Shown piece after piece: positions 34,436-45,273 of a DNA stretch of 64,000 nt. Both the position numbers and the translations under genes were made by a program. The stretch is from assembly GCA_043228905.1 (NCBI GenBank), contig JBHGNT010000002.1:16306001-16370000 (forward strand). Reading direction: 5' to 3'. The first letter of the stretch is position 1, and each line of letters starts with the position of its first letter. The stretch is from Azolla caroliniana (taxonomy: Eukaryota; Polypodiophyta). The notes below the pieces were generated by a model. That model did no database searches and was not told where the DNA came from. It saw only the letters and a program-made list of their open reading frames with translations.

Positions 34436-36849
34436 CATGAACATGGATAGAGCTATGGGGAGTTCCTTGCCGACCGAAAAACTCGACATGAACAACTACA
34501 CATCTTGGGAGTACAAGATGCACGAGTACCTACTCGGCCACGGGTACTAGAGTTATGTTGAAGGTGCAAACGAAGTAGCTCTAGAGCCGACAAACAAAGA
34601 TTTCTTGACTTGGAAACAAGCAACATGCCGCGTCTTGTATTGCTTGGCATCTTGTGTTCATGAACAAATGCTAAGCTATATCAAGGATGTGAAGTCACAG
34701 AAGGAAGCTTGGGGATTAAAGATCTTTATAGCAACACCACATCCTAGAAGTTGTAGCTCTAACAAGAGCTCAACAATGTTCGACAAGGAGGCATGTCGAT
34801 AACTGACTACACCACCAACATCAAAAAGATATGTGATTCGTTGGGATTCATCAACGTTTTGATAAACGAAGATGAGCTAGTACAAATCTATCTAGGTGGT
34901 CTACCTCAGAGGTATGGGTAGATTCAGACGAATATTTGCACAAGAGAGAAGCCGTTGTCCTTCTTCGAACTACACTTGATGCTCCTCGTAGAAGAAAACC
35001 ACACGGTTGCATCTACACAGAGGCGGATCGACCCTATGGTCGTGGAGGACGAGGCGGGTCGGCATGCAACAATGAAAACCAACATGAGTAGAACCAGAGG
35101 CACAACAAAGATGTTGATAGCAGTACCAGACCCTCCACAAAGTAGGGGAACTCAAGGTGATGCCGGGAGCCGACAAAATAGAACCACTGACTACTAGTAC
35201 TGTGGTAGGAAGGGTCAAAGGGAAAGTGAGTGTTGGAAGAAGAAAGTTGATTCAGACAAAGCCGAATCAAGCAGACCCGATTTTGGGCGTCATTAGAGAT
35301 TGCACTATGCTGAGTCAGAACGGGCCCTACATTCGTCATGAAGCACAAAACCAACTGAATGGGTGTATTCGGTGTGAGCACCTCGATGCCAAAAGAGGTG
35401 TGGTACGTAGAATCGAACACATCAAACCATAATGAATGGTTCTCTACTTTGGAAAAGCCAGAGGAGCCAAGAGTCGTGGAGACCGATGACATCCCTTACC
35501 CCATTGAATATATAGGAGATGATGTCCCTATGAGCCATGCCGGCCGAAGAGGAATCATGAGGAACATCCTGCATGTGCCGACGATCACCAAGAATTTGGT
35601 GTCGGTTGGATAAATCATCGACCAAGGGATGCAGGTTCGGTTCACACACCATGGATGCTTCATTGAGGACGAAGGCCAGATCATCGTGCAAGGGCACAGG
35701 CACGGGAGGATGTTCATTCTCAAAATGAACGACGTCGGCGTCACTATGTTCGCAAAAGGTTGAATCGGACATCGACATGTGGCACAAGCGGATCGACCAC
35801 GTCAACTTCCCATAGCTTCATCAGATGTGGACGAAGAATATTGTTTTCGGTTTGCTGGAATTTACTAGCCAGAAGGACCAAGTCTGCAAGGCCTAGCAAT
35901 TAGGGAAGCAACATCGACTTCCTTTCCCCAATGAGCGCAATGGGGGCTAGAATAAGCTCAATTTGATCCACTCGGATGTGTGGGAACCGACATAGAACGT
36001 GAGTATCGGAGGGAGCTTCATCGATGACTTCACTCGGCATACCTAGGCATGCTTGATCGAGAAGAAGAGAGAAGTGTTCTCCTGTTTCCTGAAGGTAAAT
36101 TGCCTTGTTGAACGGGACACAGGAAGGAAGATCAAGTGCCTTAGGTTTGATGGTGAAAAAGAGTACTTTTCCGTCCAATTCACAAGTTATTTGCAAAAGG
36201 AGGGAATTTGGCGCGAATTCTCCTATAGATACACGCTAGAGTAGAACGACATGATCGAGGGGAAGAACTAGACCATAGAAGAAGTGGCTAGGGCAATGCT
36301 GGAATAGAAGAGCATGCCCAAGTTCTATTGGGCCGAAGTAGTCAGGATGTCCGTTTACCTTCAAAATCAAACATCTACAAACGGAGGAGTGTCACCACAT
36401 GAGTTGTACTTCGAGAAGAAGCTGAATTTGGCACACTTGAGGGTGTTCGACAACATTGCATAGGTGCATATGCCGAAGGAAAAGTAGAAGGAGTTTGATG
36501 CCAAGGCCAAAAAATGTATCTTGGTCGGCTACTCGGATGAGCAGAAGGGTTACAAATGTTGTGACCCCTGAACCAAACATGTTCGAGTAAGTTGTGATGT
36601 GGTTTTCGACGAAACGGGTTTGTGGTACCAACCCTAGACCAATCCGACCCCAGACAACTTCATGCTGAATTCTGAGGATGAGGCAAGTTTCATTCCGGCT
36701 GAGTGGGCCAATGGAAGAGTTGTGTCGTGTTGGAATGTGGTTGTCTAGGTGCGGAACAATATCAACATCTTTCAAGCAAAGTAGATTGATCACCACAAGA
36801 AGTGGATCAAGTAACACAAGAAGAGACAAAAAGTTAGGCGCAAGTTGCA
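34436..36849 (+). pseudogene. Ty1/copia Gag-Pol, heavily decayed, no LTR found
   Basis: Recognisable in order: gag (LDMNNYTSWEYKMHEYLLG, FLTWKQATCRVLYCLASCVH), knuckle YCGRKGQRESECW at about 35200, a protease-distal segment (GIMRNILHVPTITKNLVSVG), GAG-pre-integrase (DMWHKRIDHVNFP), integrase (KCLRFDGEKEYF, ARAMLE then KSMPKFYWAEVV) and integrase tail (LAHLRVFDNIA, KKCILVGYSDEQKGYKC). Reverse transcriptase is missing; the element is cut at about 36850 by the opposite-strand copia element. Stops are mostly TAG at Gln (VG*IIDQGMQV, KN*TIEEV) or Trp positions. Confidence 0.8.
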
Positions 36850-37037
36850 TTGTATTTCTCAAGCTCTCAACCGCACAATATACAAGATGAACAACACCCT
36901 CACCAAACTAGGTTACAAAGTCAGTTTGTGTACTAACTTAGGGTAACTACCCTTCTTAGTATTTACAAAAATGGCCTAAACCTAGTGTGTGCAAATGGGA
37001 CAATGTGAATACATCCATTAGAGACCCGTATTTGACA
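36850..37037 (-). repeat. Short copia LTR, outer copy
   Basis: Aligns with 37463-37659. It is followed on the + side by CTCCCCCGTAATGGGCG, the purine tract on -. The left edge is approximate. Confidence 0.6.
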
Positions 37038-37462
37038 CTCCCCCGTAATGGGCGTATAAATCCGAAATCTATAATATAAGTGAACAATACAGATTTGTAT
37101 AAAGTTGTCGAACAAATCGGATTTTTGTTCGAGTTGGTAAACTCCGAAAAACAGAAGGCTGAATTGGCGGCCGGAGTCGGAGGAACTGAGACCGAACTTC
37201 GAACTATCAATGATGGTTGTTTGAACCCATTTTGAATGTCCAACTCAATCAAATTGATTATTCGTTACGCCGATCGGGTGCCGAAGGGATCAGAATCGAT
37301 CCGTCAAAAGACACTTGATCATCTCATCTGCGACATTATTGGCTGTAGGTATCTTTTCGAGGCCGATTTTTCCTGAAATGACACGGTCCCGAACAAAGTG
37401 ATATCGAATGTCAATATGCTTGGAGGCGTTGTGATGAACTGGATTTTTCGATAGAGCAACAA

Positions 37463-37659
37463 TGTTGAACGCAAAAGAGAGAGATGTTAGGCACAAAATG
37501 AACTATCTTTCAACAACTTCAAAACTAGGTTACAAAGTAGGTTTATATACTGACTAACTTATGGCAACTGCCCTTCTCACTATTTACATAAATAGCCTAA
37601 ACCTAGTGTGTACAAATGGAGACAATGTGAATACGTCCGTTAGAGACCCGCATTCAACA
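37463..37659 (-). repeat. Short copia LTR, inner copy, 197 bp
   Basis: TGTTGAACGC...CATTCAACA, bordered at its right by the same purine tract as the outer copy. Confidence 0.7.
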
Positions 37660-37912
37660 CTCCCCCGTAATGGGCGTATACATCAAAAATCTGTAAATCG
37701 AAATAAATGTACAATACAAATTGATACAAAGTTTTCGAACAAATCGAAATTTCGTTCGAGTCGGTGAACTTAGAAAAAAAAGGTTGAATTGGCCGAGATT
37801 GGGAAAACTAAAACCGAGCTTCGAGCTGTTGAAGTTGATTGTTCGAAAAACTTCCTGTGCGTTCGATTTAATCAAACTGATTCTTAGTTACGCCCATTTG
37901 GTGCCGTAGGGA

Positions 37913-39253
37913 TCAGAATCGATCTACCGAAAGACACTTGGTCATTCCATCTGCGACATTATCGGTTGTAGGTATCTTCTCCATGCCATTTTCCTTGAGA
38001 TGATGCAGTCCCGAACAAACTGATATCGAATGTCGATATGCTTGGAGGCGTTGTGATGAACTGGATTTTTCGACAGAGCGACAACACCCTAATTGTCATT
38101 GTCGACGATTGGAGCCAAGTCAAATTCTACTTGTCGAAATGTGCAAGCCAACCGACCAAGCCATAAGGCCTCTTTCGCCACATCGGACGCAACTACGTAT
38201 TCAGCCACGACCGTTGACGTGGCAGTGCAGTCATGAAGTTTCGATTTCCAAGAGATTGCTCCATTTCTAAACTTAAAGCAGTATCCGATTGCCGATTTTT
38301 GACTGTCCACACATCTAGCAAAGTCCGAGTCGATATAGCCGACTACACCTAAGGTGTCATTCGGGCCGAAGAGAATGCCAAGGTCTTTTGTGCCCACCAG
38401 ATAGTTGAACACATGGTTTACTGCGTTCCAATTCGATCGGCTAGGGTTGTGCATGAATCTGTTGACGACTCTGATGACGTGAGCAATGTTAGGTCATGTC
38501 GCGACCATCGCGTACATAAGGGAGCTGACTGCTGGTGCATATGGTACCGACTTCATAGTTTCCCCCTCCGAACCGGATGTCGGGCAGTCTCGCTGAGACA
38601 ACCAAACACCAATGGGGAGCAGGGTCGAAGCTGATTTTGCCGATTGTATGTGTAAGCGTTCGAGGACACGTCTAATATAGTCGGATTGGGACAGAAACAA
38701 TTGTCTTCGATTTTGATTTCGACTAATCTTCATGTCGAGAATGTGTCTCGCCGAACCGAGGTCCTTCATGGCAAACTTCAATTGCTGTTGCCGAACTACA
38801 AGCTCTCCAACTTGCCAACCGGAGATTAACATGTCGTCCACATAGATGATGAGGAAGATGGGTGACCCATCTCGAGTTGTTTTCGTGAAGAGATAGTGGT
38901 CCTCATCGCTCTTTGAGAAGCCGACCAACTGAATGAAGACATCGAACTTCTTATAGCACTGTTGCGGTGCCTGTTTCAGGCCGTATAGACTCTTCTTGAG
39001 TCGGCAGACAAGATGTTCCTGGCCGGGTGCCACGAAGCCTTTCAGTTGCTCCATATAAATTTCCTCCTCTAGATCACCATGGAGGAATGCCATTTTGACA
39101 TCTAGTTGAATCAGCTCCAAGCCCTCGGTTGCCATGACACCGAGCATGGATCTAAGGGTTGTCATTTTCACCACTGGTGAAAAGATTTCGTCGAAATCGA
39201 CGCCATATTCCTGTCGAAAACCCTTACCTACTAGTCTGGCCTTGAATTTTGGG
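37913..39253 (-). pseudogene. Copia reverse transcriptase and RNase H, 5'-truncated
   Basis: On -: GFRQEYGVDFDEIFSPVVKM, LDVKMAFLHGDLEEEIYM, CRLKKSLYGLKQAP, the YVDD box (LIIYVDDMLI), KFAMKDLGSARHILDMKI, then RNase H (YIDSDFARCVDSQKSAIGYC, AEYVVASDVAKEALWL, HHNASKHIDIRY). The largest frame (39174-38494) is open through reverse transcriptase. RNase H is reached after a frame break near 38490 and ends at 37913. The upstream part is absent. Confidence 0.85.
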
Positions 39254-39255
39254 GT

Positions 39256-40051
39256 GGCTTAATTAGACATTATCGAGGAAGTTCTGGCTACACGGTGAAA
39301 CAAAGCCGAACGCGTGGGAACGGGTGCTTACACGGATGAAGACAAAAATTTAGCCTCTATGTATGAACACATGTAAATAACATAGGACCAATAAGTACTA
39401 GGGAGTAGGATTTGATGGGAACTTTAAGGTCCCGCATGGATAGAAAAGAAGGGAGTGAGTCTAACATAAGAAGATCGAGGAAATCTTTGTCCGAAGTGGC
39501 CGACTCAACTACCTCATGTGACAACCATCTATCCCCTTGGTCTATAAAAGGAGGGAGAGAGGACTGAGCAGGGATCAACGTTTTGGGAGGACGAAGTGCT
39601 GCCGGTTTGAATGTTGAGCTCTCTCTCTCTCTCTCTCTCTATCTATCTTGTGACGGTTCTGGAAGGAAACCTTTGCTCGCGCAGGAAGCCCGTGAGCTCC
39701 CGACCAGAGGTTCTTCATTCCGTTTCTCTTGTGTGTGTGAGTGTGTGCGAGTGTCTCTCGTGAGTGCTTGGTTCTCTGGTAATCACTTGTTGATTGAGTT
39801 CCCTCTTGTGTTGGGGTTTCTGTGTTGTTCTTACTTGTTGCGTGTTAACCGTAACCAAGCTTGCGTCTTAAGTCCCGTTCAGACCCTTTTTGCGTGCACG
39901 TCCCGACTGCTTCTCGACTTCCCGACCGGGCTTAAACCGGCATAGCTATCCGGACCGATCCGGAGAATCTAACCGAACCGTAACACGAGCCTCCCTTCTT
40001 CCTTTCCGACTCCTTGGTCCGAGACCCCCGCGGTCCCGCCCGCTCTAACAC
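39256..40051 (+). other. Probable LTR/leader of gag element C
   Basis: Contains a TATA box (TCTATAAAAGG, 39541-39551), a CT run (39619-39639) and GTGTGTGAGTGTGTG. It precedes the gag start at about 40052. A primer-site candidate TGGTCCGAGACC is at 40015-40026. No second LTR copy is present, so this is inference from layout. Confidence 0.45.
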
Positions 40052-40528
40052 GTGCACGCGGAATACCGCGACATCTTTGGTGAACACGACGTGAAAGAGG
40101 TGGCAGAAGAGTCTAGGATGAGGGGTAGTGAACTGGCGGAGGCGATGGTGGCAACCGTCAAGCGTATAGTGAATGCACGGGAGGGCACGGGTACCCTCAA
40201 CAGGGCCATAGAAGCGATAGTCAGTATGATAGGCTGGTTCAACGGGAAGGACGTGACTAGCTACCTGGAGGCCTATCGGGCCGAGATCATGATAAGGGAC
40301 ATACAAGAGGACAGACAACTGACCGGATTCCCTTGAGTTGTCACGCTGAGCATCCATGTCGAGGTGCGAGCAGATTGTCGTAACTGGGCAGAATTCGAAG
40401 GGCAACTCCTTGAAAGGTACGGCTTCGACGACTTTCTCCGGCTATCGAAGAAGGACTTTATGGATTGGGTCGAGAGCCCCGACAAGGGATAGAATACGTC
40501 AGCTCTACTTCAGGAGTTTGAAAAGCGG

Positions 40529-41319
40529 TGTCGTGCCTTTCGGCTTCGGATCGTTGCATGAGTCGGGTGGGAACCGCTGGGGTTTTGGACTAGGAAGAGG
40601 AGAGTTTTAAGGCTAATAAGAATATAAATATGTTGTAAGAAAGAGTTATAGCAAACTCGTGAATCCCACGAGTGTATTGTATTAGATTAATCAATATGAA
40701 TATAAGAATATAAACTTCGGTTGAAAGAGAATGATATAGAATTCTCGTGAATCCCACGAGTATAGTTTATTAATTGGTGTTTTTTAGAAACATATCCAGT
40801 TTCCAAATATTTTTCACACCTATTACATTGTGCTCCCCATCCTTATGTAGTGATGGGAGAGACTAAGCATAGCTACATGCTTTTTTTTCTAATATGTTCA
40901 TGCACACTAAATGTGCATGTGATGCTTTTCTAATCCTTGCTTTTATTTGCTAAATATAGTGCTCATGCTTTTCCTATAGATAGACTATATGCTTTATCTA
41001 AAGTGATCATGCTTTTTCTAACTTGTGCGTTTTTTATCATGCACGCTAGATGTGTATGTGTAGCTTTTTCTTTTGTTATGCGTTTTTCTAATGTTTATCC
41101 TAGCGTGAATTTACCTTTCTACGTGGGACATCTATGCTTTAACACTAATGAAATGCTAGTGTAATGGTAAGACATTACATTATTAACATGGAGGTGCAAG
41201 GTTCGAATCTTGCCCTATGCATGTTCCATTTATTTTGCTATTTTCTTCTATTTCTTCATTTTTTATTGAATCTAATACTATATACGTTTTTCACGTAGTG
41301 TACAAAATACACTACGACA
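40529..41319 (-). repeat. LTR B, 3' copy on - strand, 791 bp
   Basis: Contains a tRNA-like stretch (41157-41220, B box GGTTCGAATCT) and ends in a perfect 9-bp hairpin (41294-41302 with 41308-41316). Confidence 0.93.
41157..41220 (+). other. tRNA-like Pol III box pair inside LTR B
   Basis: TAGTGTAATGGTAAG (A-box-like) and GGTGCAAGGTTCGAATCTTGCC (T-arm with B box; quoted pieces overlap 41194-41214). It is antisense to the element's gag. Acceptor arms are absent, so it is not a tRNA gene. Confidence 0.55.
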
Positions 41320-41375
41320 CTCACCCCCTCCAAACCCGCACATCCTCCGGTATGTGCCGAAGTTGTTGGTGTTTG

Positions 41376-43304
41376 TTAGTCTCCTCCTTCATCCTCCGTT
41401 TGTCCCGCTATGTCAACTTTGTCTCTCCATTTTGAGTAGACCCATTCTTTCCACCCGAACCATTGTCGCCATCCGATCCACCATATTCTATGTTCGCTTT
41501 TTGCATGGCCCTCTTGGTCCTTGTCATCCGCAGTAGTATCTTTTCTTGCCCTCTTTCTTTTCTTCATCAATCTCGACTTCTTTTCGGATTTTCGGTTTAG
41601 TCGGATTAGCTTACTTCCGATTCGGTCTCGTCGGATCGTCTTTCGTTTAGTTCGGCTTCCTTTCCGATTTGTATTCGGTCGATCCGGACTCGGTTGATCG
41701 GTTTTTACCGATTCAGTGCTCTTTCGGGTCGGTTTCTTTTCTTTTCTTTTCGTCCGGATTTGCTTTCTTTTCTTCGTTTTCACCTGCCTTGTCCGGTTCA
41801 ACTTTCGGCACTTCTTTCCGTTGTTCGCTACGTAGGTCCTCCGATATGTGCTCGTTGTTCGGTCCTCGTGTGGTTGTAATGCATGCTTCTTTTCTCGCCG
41901 TAGCGCGTGCTTCTTTATTCGCCATAACACGCGTTTCTTTATTCGCCGTAGAGCGTGCTCTGTATTACGCGCTTCTCCCATCGTAGACCCGACCTCCGCA
42001 TTGTCGCACTTTCTTTTAGATTGGAATTTCGGATGGATCATTTTCCATCCGAACCGACTTCCGACTTTACCTTCCTCGCCGCCATCTCCCGTCTCTCCGG
42101 TCTCACGTTGGTTCTCGGACACAACCGCCGAAGTCTCTAGATATTGTTGGCATGAATCCTCGGTATTACCTTCTTTCGTAGTTTCACCCTTAGCATTCTT
42201 CTCGGCTATCTCTTCATCGTATTCGTCGGCTTCGACATTCGTTTTCTCTCCGCCACCTTCCGTCTCTTCGGTCTCACGTTGCCTTTCGATCGCAACCGCC
42301 GGAGTCTCTGGAATCAGTGGTGGGGAAGTCTCGATATGGCAATCCGCCATTGATTCGTCCATAGCCACCTCCGATTCGATTTCGTCTTTTGTGGCTACCT
42401 CCTTAATCACATCCGCTTCACACTCTTTATCTGCATCAATTATGCAAACATCTATTATGCTTACCCCTTTTTGACCCGATGTCTCGGGCACTTGTATCCC
42501 AAAATTTCCTTCTACACTTGAATTATCGGCCTTATCCTTCGCCATCGTTCTTTCACAAGACGAGTGGGTGTCTTGTTCCACTCTTTCTCCCGTGGTACCA
42601 TCATGTTGTATTTCGGCCTTCATATTGGCTTCATCGTTTTTCCTCAATCGACCATCCTTCATGGGCCATGTCGTTGTTGACGAGATTCTCAGCTTCCTTT
42701 CATCATGTCTTCGGCATACCCTTTCGACTTTGGCCCAATCCTCGGTAAGGCCGTTCGCACCGTCATCGTCTTCGAGTTCAATACCGATGTCCTTCCTTTC
42801 TTTCCGATCAATCGATCTTACGAACATTAAGACTTTATCTTCTCCCACCAATCTTCGTTCCCGCTCCGAGAGTCGAGCAAAACGATGCTCGAACTCTAGG
42901 AACGCTTGCGTTGCACTTCGGTGAGTCTTCTCCGACGCCACCCATTCGTCGAATTCTCGTCGATCTCGTCCCGTCCATCTCTCATAGTCATATGCCTCCC
43001 GTAAAGCTTCTTCAAAGGACTCCCATGTCGAGTTTTGTTGCCGTATCTTGTGGATTCTCTCTTGTAGCTCATCCGTGGCCACCCGATTGAAGGATGTCAC
43101 TTGCAATCCTTCCGGTATCCCACATCGTATCATCTCCGCCTTGTAGTCACGTAGATAGCGTGACACATCGTTTCCGTTGAATTGTCCGTTTCGTTGTACG
43201 AGCCGTTGTACTACTGTCGTGATCTCCGACATCTCGCGTTGTTCTTGTAGCATTCTCTCGAACATCATCATCATCATGTTCATCGCCTCTTGTTGATTCT
43301 CCAT
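41376..43304 (-). CDS. Gag-like protein of element B, intact
   Basis: An open frame of 642 residues from MENQQEAMNM at 43304. The frame also runs upstream to 43373, but that part translates the LTR and primer site, so I prefer 43304. N-terminal region: RNGQFNGNDVSRYLRDYKAE and SFEEALREAYDYERWTGRDR. Conserved gag block: RFARLSERERRLVGEDKVLM and FVRSIDRKERKDIGIELEDD. The middle is Glu/Thr-rich. The C-terminal third is very basic with KK/KR runs and could bind RNA in place of a zinc knuckle, since no CCHC motif is present. The tail RIWWIGWRQWFGWKEW is shared with element A. Complete and undamaged; it probably forms the particle that carries the element RNA. Confidence 0.82.
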   Translation of the reverse strand: MENQQEAMNMMMMMFERMLQEQREMSEITTVVQRLVQRNGQFNGNDVSRYLRDYKAEMIRCGIPEGLQVTSFNRVATDELQERIHKIRQQNSTWESFEEALREAYDYERWTGRDRREFDEWVASEKTHRSATQAFLEFEHRFARLSERERRLVGEDKVLMFVRSIDRKERKDIGIELEDDDGANGLTEDWAKVERVCRRHDERKLRISSTTTWPMKDGRLRKNDEANMKAEIQHDGTTGERVEQDTHSSCERTMAKDKADNSSVEGNFGIQVPETSGQKGVSIIDVCIIDADKECEADVIKEVATKDEIESEVAMDESMADCHIETSPPLIPETPAVAIERQRETEETEGGGEKTNVEADEYDEEIAEKNAKGETTKEGNTEDSCQQYLETSAVVSENQRETGETGDGGEEGKVGSRFGWKMIHPKFQSKRKCDNAEVGSTMGEARNTEHALRRIKKRVLWRIKKHALRREKKHALQPHEDRTTSTYRRTYVANNGKKCRKLNRTRQVKTKKRKQIRTKRKEKKPTRKSTESVKTDQPSPDRPNTNRKGSRTKRKTIRRDRIGSKLIRLNRKSEKKSRLMKKRKRARKDTTADDKDQEGHAKSEHRIWWIGWRQWFGWKEWVYSKWRDKVDIAGQTEDEGGD

Positions 43305-43342
43305 CTCCTTGCCACCCGTCTTCACGTCGGGTTCACCAACTG

Positions 43343-44133
43343 TGTCGTGCCTTTCGGCTTCGGATCGTTGCATGAGTCGGGTGGGAACCGCTGGGGTTTT
43401 GGACTAGGAAGAGGAGAGTTTTAAGGCTAATAAGAATATAAATATGTTGTAAGAAAGAGTTATAGCAAACTCGTGAATCCCACGAGTGTATTGTATTAGA
43501 TTAATCAATATGAATATAAGAATATAAACTTCGGTTGAAAGAGAATGATATAGAATTCTCGTGAATCCCACGAGTATAGTTTATTAATTGGTGTTTTTTA
43601 GAAACATATCCAGTTTCCAAATATTTTTCACACCTATTACATTGTGCTCCCCATCCTTATGTAGTGATGGGAGAGACTAAGCATAGCTACATGCTTTTTT
43701 TTCTAATATGTTCATGCACACTAAATGTGCATGTGATGCTTTTCTAATCCTTGCTTTTATTTGCTAAATATAGTGCTCATGCTTTTCCTATAGATAGACT
43801 ATATGCTTTATCTAAAGTGATCATGCTTTTTCTAACTTGTGCGTTTTTTATCATGCACGCTAGATGTGTATGTGTAGCTTTTTCTTTTGTTATGCGTTTT
43901 TCTAATGTTTATCCTAGCGTGAATTTACCTTTCTACGTGGGACATCTATGCTTTAACACTAATGAAATGCTAGTGTAATGGTAAGACATTACATTATTAA
44001 CATGGAGGTGCAAGGTTCAAATCTTGCCCTATGCATGTTCCATTTATTTTGCTATTTTCTTCTATTTCTTCATTTTTTATTGAATCTAATACTATATACG
44101 TTTTTCACGTAGTGTACAAAATACACTACGACA
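43343..44133 (-). repeat. LTR B, 5' copy on - strand, 791 bp
   Basis: Same length as the other copy. The B box here reads GGTTCAAATCT, the single CpG-to-CpA difference noted. Confidence 0.93.
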
Positions 44134-44525
44134 GCGGTTTGTGCAACTCTCCACGCTAGACCAGACCGTGCTCAATACGAGCAAGGTCCAACTGTTTGTA
44201 AAGTCGGTCGACGTGCTCGACCGCGAGAAGGTTGGTATCTTGTTGGAGACGGATGAAGGGCTCACGACCGATTGGACTGTGGTCAAAAGAGTTTGCGGTC
44301 GTTTCGACAAACGGTACGATTGGAACAACGCGGGGTCGTCGATGACCGACGTGGGTGCGAGGAGGAAGCCGGAGGAATTGGTCTGACGAAAGTGGAGGAA
44401 ACGAGACGGTGGCTCGAGTTGGGCACAACGCTGTCCAATGTGGTTGTAGGACCGTTCGGGGGCGTAGCTCTTGAGGAGTTGACCAAGATGGTGCGTGATC
44501 TCCAGATTGCGTTGTCGTGATGTTT

Positions 44526-45104
44526 CTAACACATAATGTGAAACCACCCTCGAAAAGAAGTAAAATAGTAGTTCAAATAAACTAGTATTGTGAAGTCAAC
44601 TTTATTGGTAGCAAAAATACTTTTTCATTTGCCAAAGATAATTCCTTATAAATAAAAGGTCAAAGGATTGAACCTTGCTATAAATAATGATGAATATTAA
44701 GTTAGAGGCGGTTTTCAAAAGTAGACAAAAGTAGAGAAAAAGATGGGGAGAAAAAAAAGAAGCGCGCGTGGATATGAGGAGCACAGTAGAGAAAAAAGCT
44801 TTTAGACAAGCTTTTTTTTAGGGGAAAAAGGCAAACAATCCTAAACCTATAAATAAGAACCTATTCTAATGAAGAAGAGGGGAGGGAGAAGGAACATGGA
44901 AGCTCTACTCAATTGGAAGGCAAAAGAAGAAGGATCAACAACATCGAGAGGCATCATCAACAAAGAATCACCTTCTTTTATATTCCACTCTCTTCTTTCC
45001 TCCACCTCTCTTCCCCCTTCCTTTATAAATTATCTCTCATATTCATATCAAACCCTCCGACGTCAGTTGTGACTGCAGCTCAACCACGCTTGATTCCATT
45101 TTTG
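44526..45104. other. Junction region, possibly LTR
   Basis: A TATA-like CCTATAAATAAG is at about 44846, followed by a purine-rich then a pyrimidine-rich stretch. No partner copy. It ends where copia integrase coding starts. Confidence 0.35.
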
Positions 45105-45273
45105 CACATGTCTACATGTCACAGTCCACTAGAGAACAAGTTGTACTTCAGGAAGAAGGCAAACTTGGCACACTTGAGGGTGTTTGGCAGCACAACATAT
45201 CTGCATGTGCCAAAGGAAAAGCAGAGGAAGTTGGACGTCAGAGCTGAGAAATGTATCTTGGTCAGTTACTTAG

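Larger units (their letters stand above)
36850..39253 (-). mobile_element. Copia elements nested in each other, - strand, 3' parts
   Basis: Two copies of the same 3' module are arranged head to tail on -. Each has an RNase H end, a spacer, the purine tract TTACGGGGGAG and a short LTR. LTRs are at about 36850-37037 and 37463-37659 (about 190-197 bp; inner one TGTTGAACGC...CATTCAACA). The outer copy keeps only the last part of RNase H (37040-37462). The inner copy reaches back into reverse transcriptase and is cut at 39253. The simplest history is insertion of one family member into the RNase H of another, then loss of the 5' halves. Confidence 0.7.
40529..44133 (-). mobile_element. Gag-only LTR retrotransposon B, very young
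   Basis: LTRs of 791 bp at 40529-41319 and 43343-44133 appear identical except one base (41205 G versus A). The ends are TGTCGT...ACGACA, with GCGG duplicated on both sides (40525-40528 and 44134-44137; 4-6 bp depending on where the shared bases are counted). On -, a primer-site candidate (TGGTGAACCCGACGTG) borders the right LTR and a purine tract (GGAGGGGGTGAG) borders the left one. The only gene is gag (41376-43304). It is inserted in the gag of element C. Enzymes must come from another element. Confidence 0.92.
40052..44520 (+). pseudogene. Gag of element C, interrupted by element B
   Basis: The first part, 40052-40528, reads MIGWFNGKDVTSYLEAYRAE, NWAEFEGQLLERYGFDDFLR and DFMDWVESPDKG. 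The frame resumes exactly after element B at 44134 (VQLSTLDQTVLNTSKVQLFV, VLDREKVGILLETDEGLTTD), with the B target site falling in a KRF codon run. TGA at 40334 and TAG at about 40490 break the first part. A frame change near 44385 leads to TRRWLELGTTLSNVV and LTKMVRDLQIALS. It is homologous to the gag of elements A and B (FDEW/MDWV, RFAQLS, VLLFVKS). No pol follows before 44525. Confidence 0.72.

Noticed and set aside
43305-43373. Upstream 23 residues of the element B gag frame
   Set aside because: They translate LTR and primer-site sequence, so the start at 43304 is preferred.
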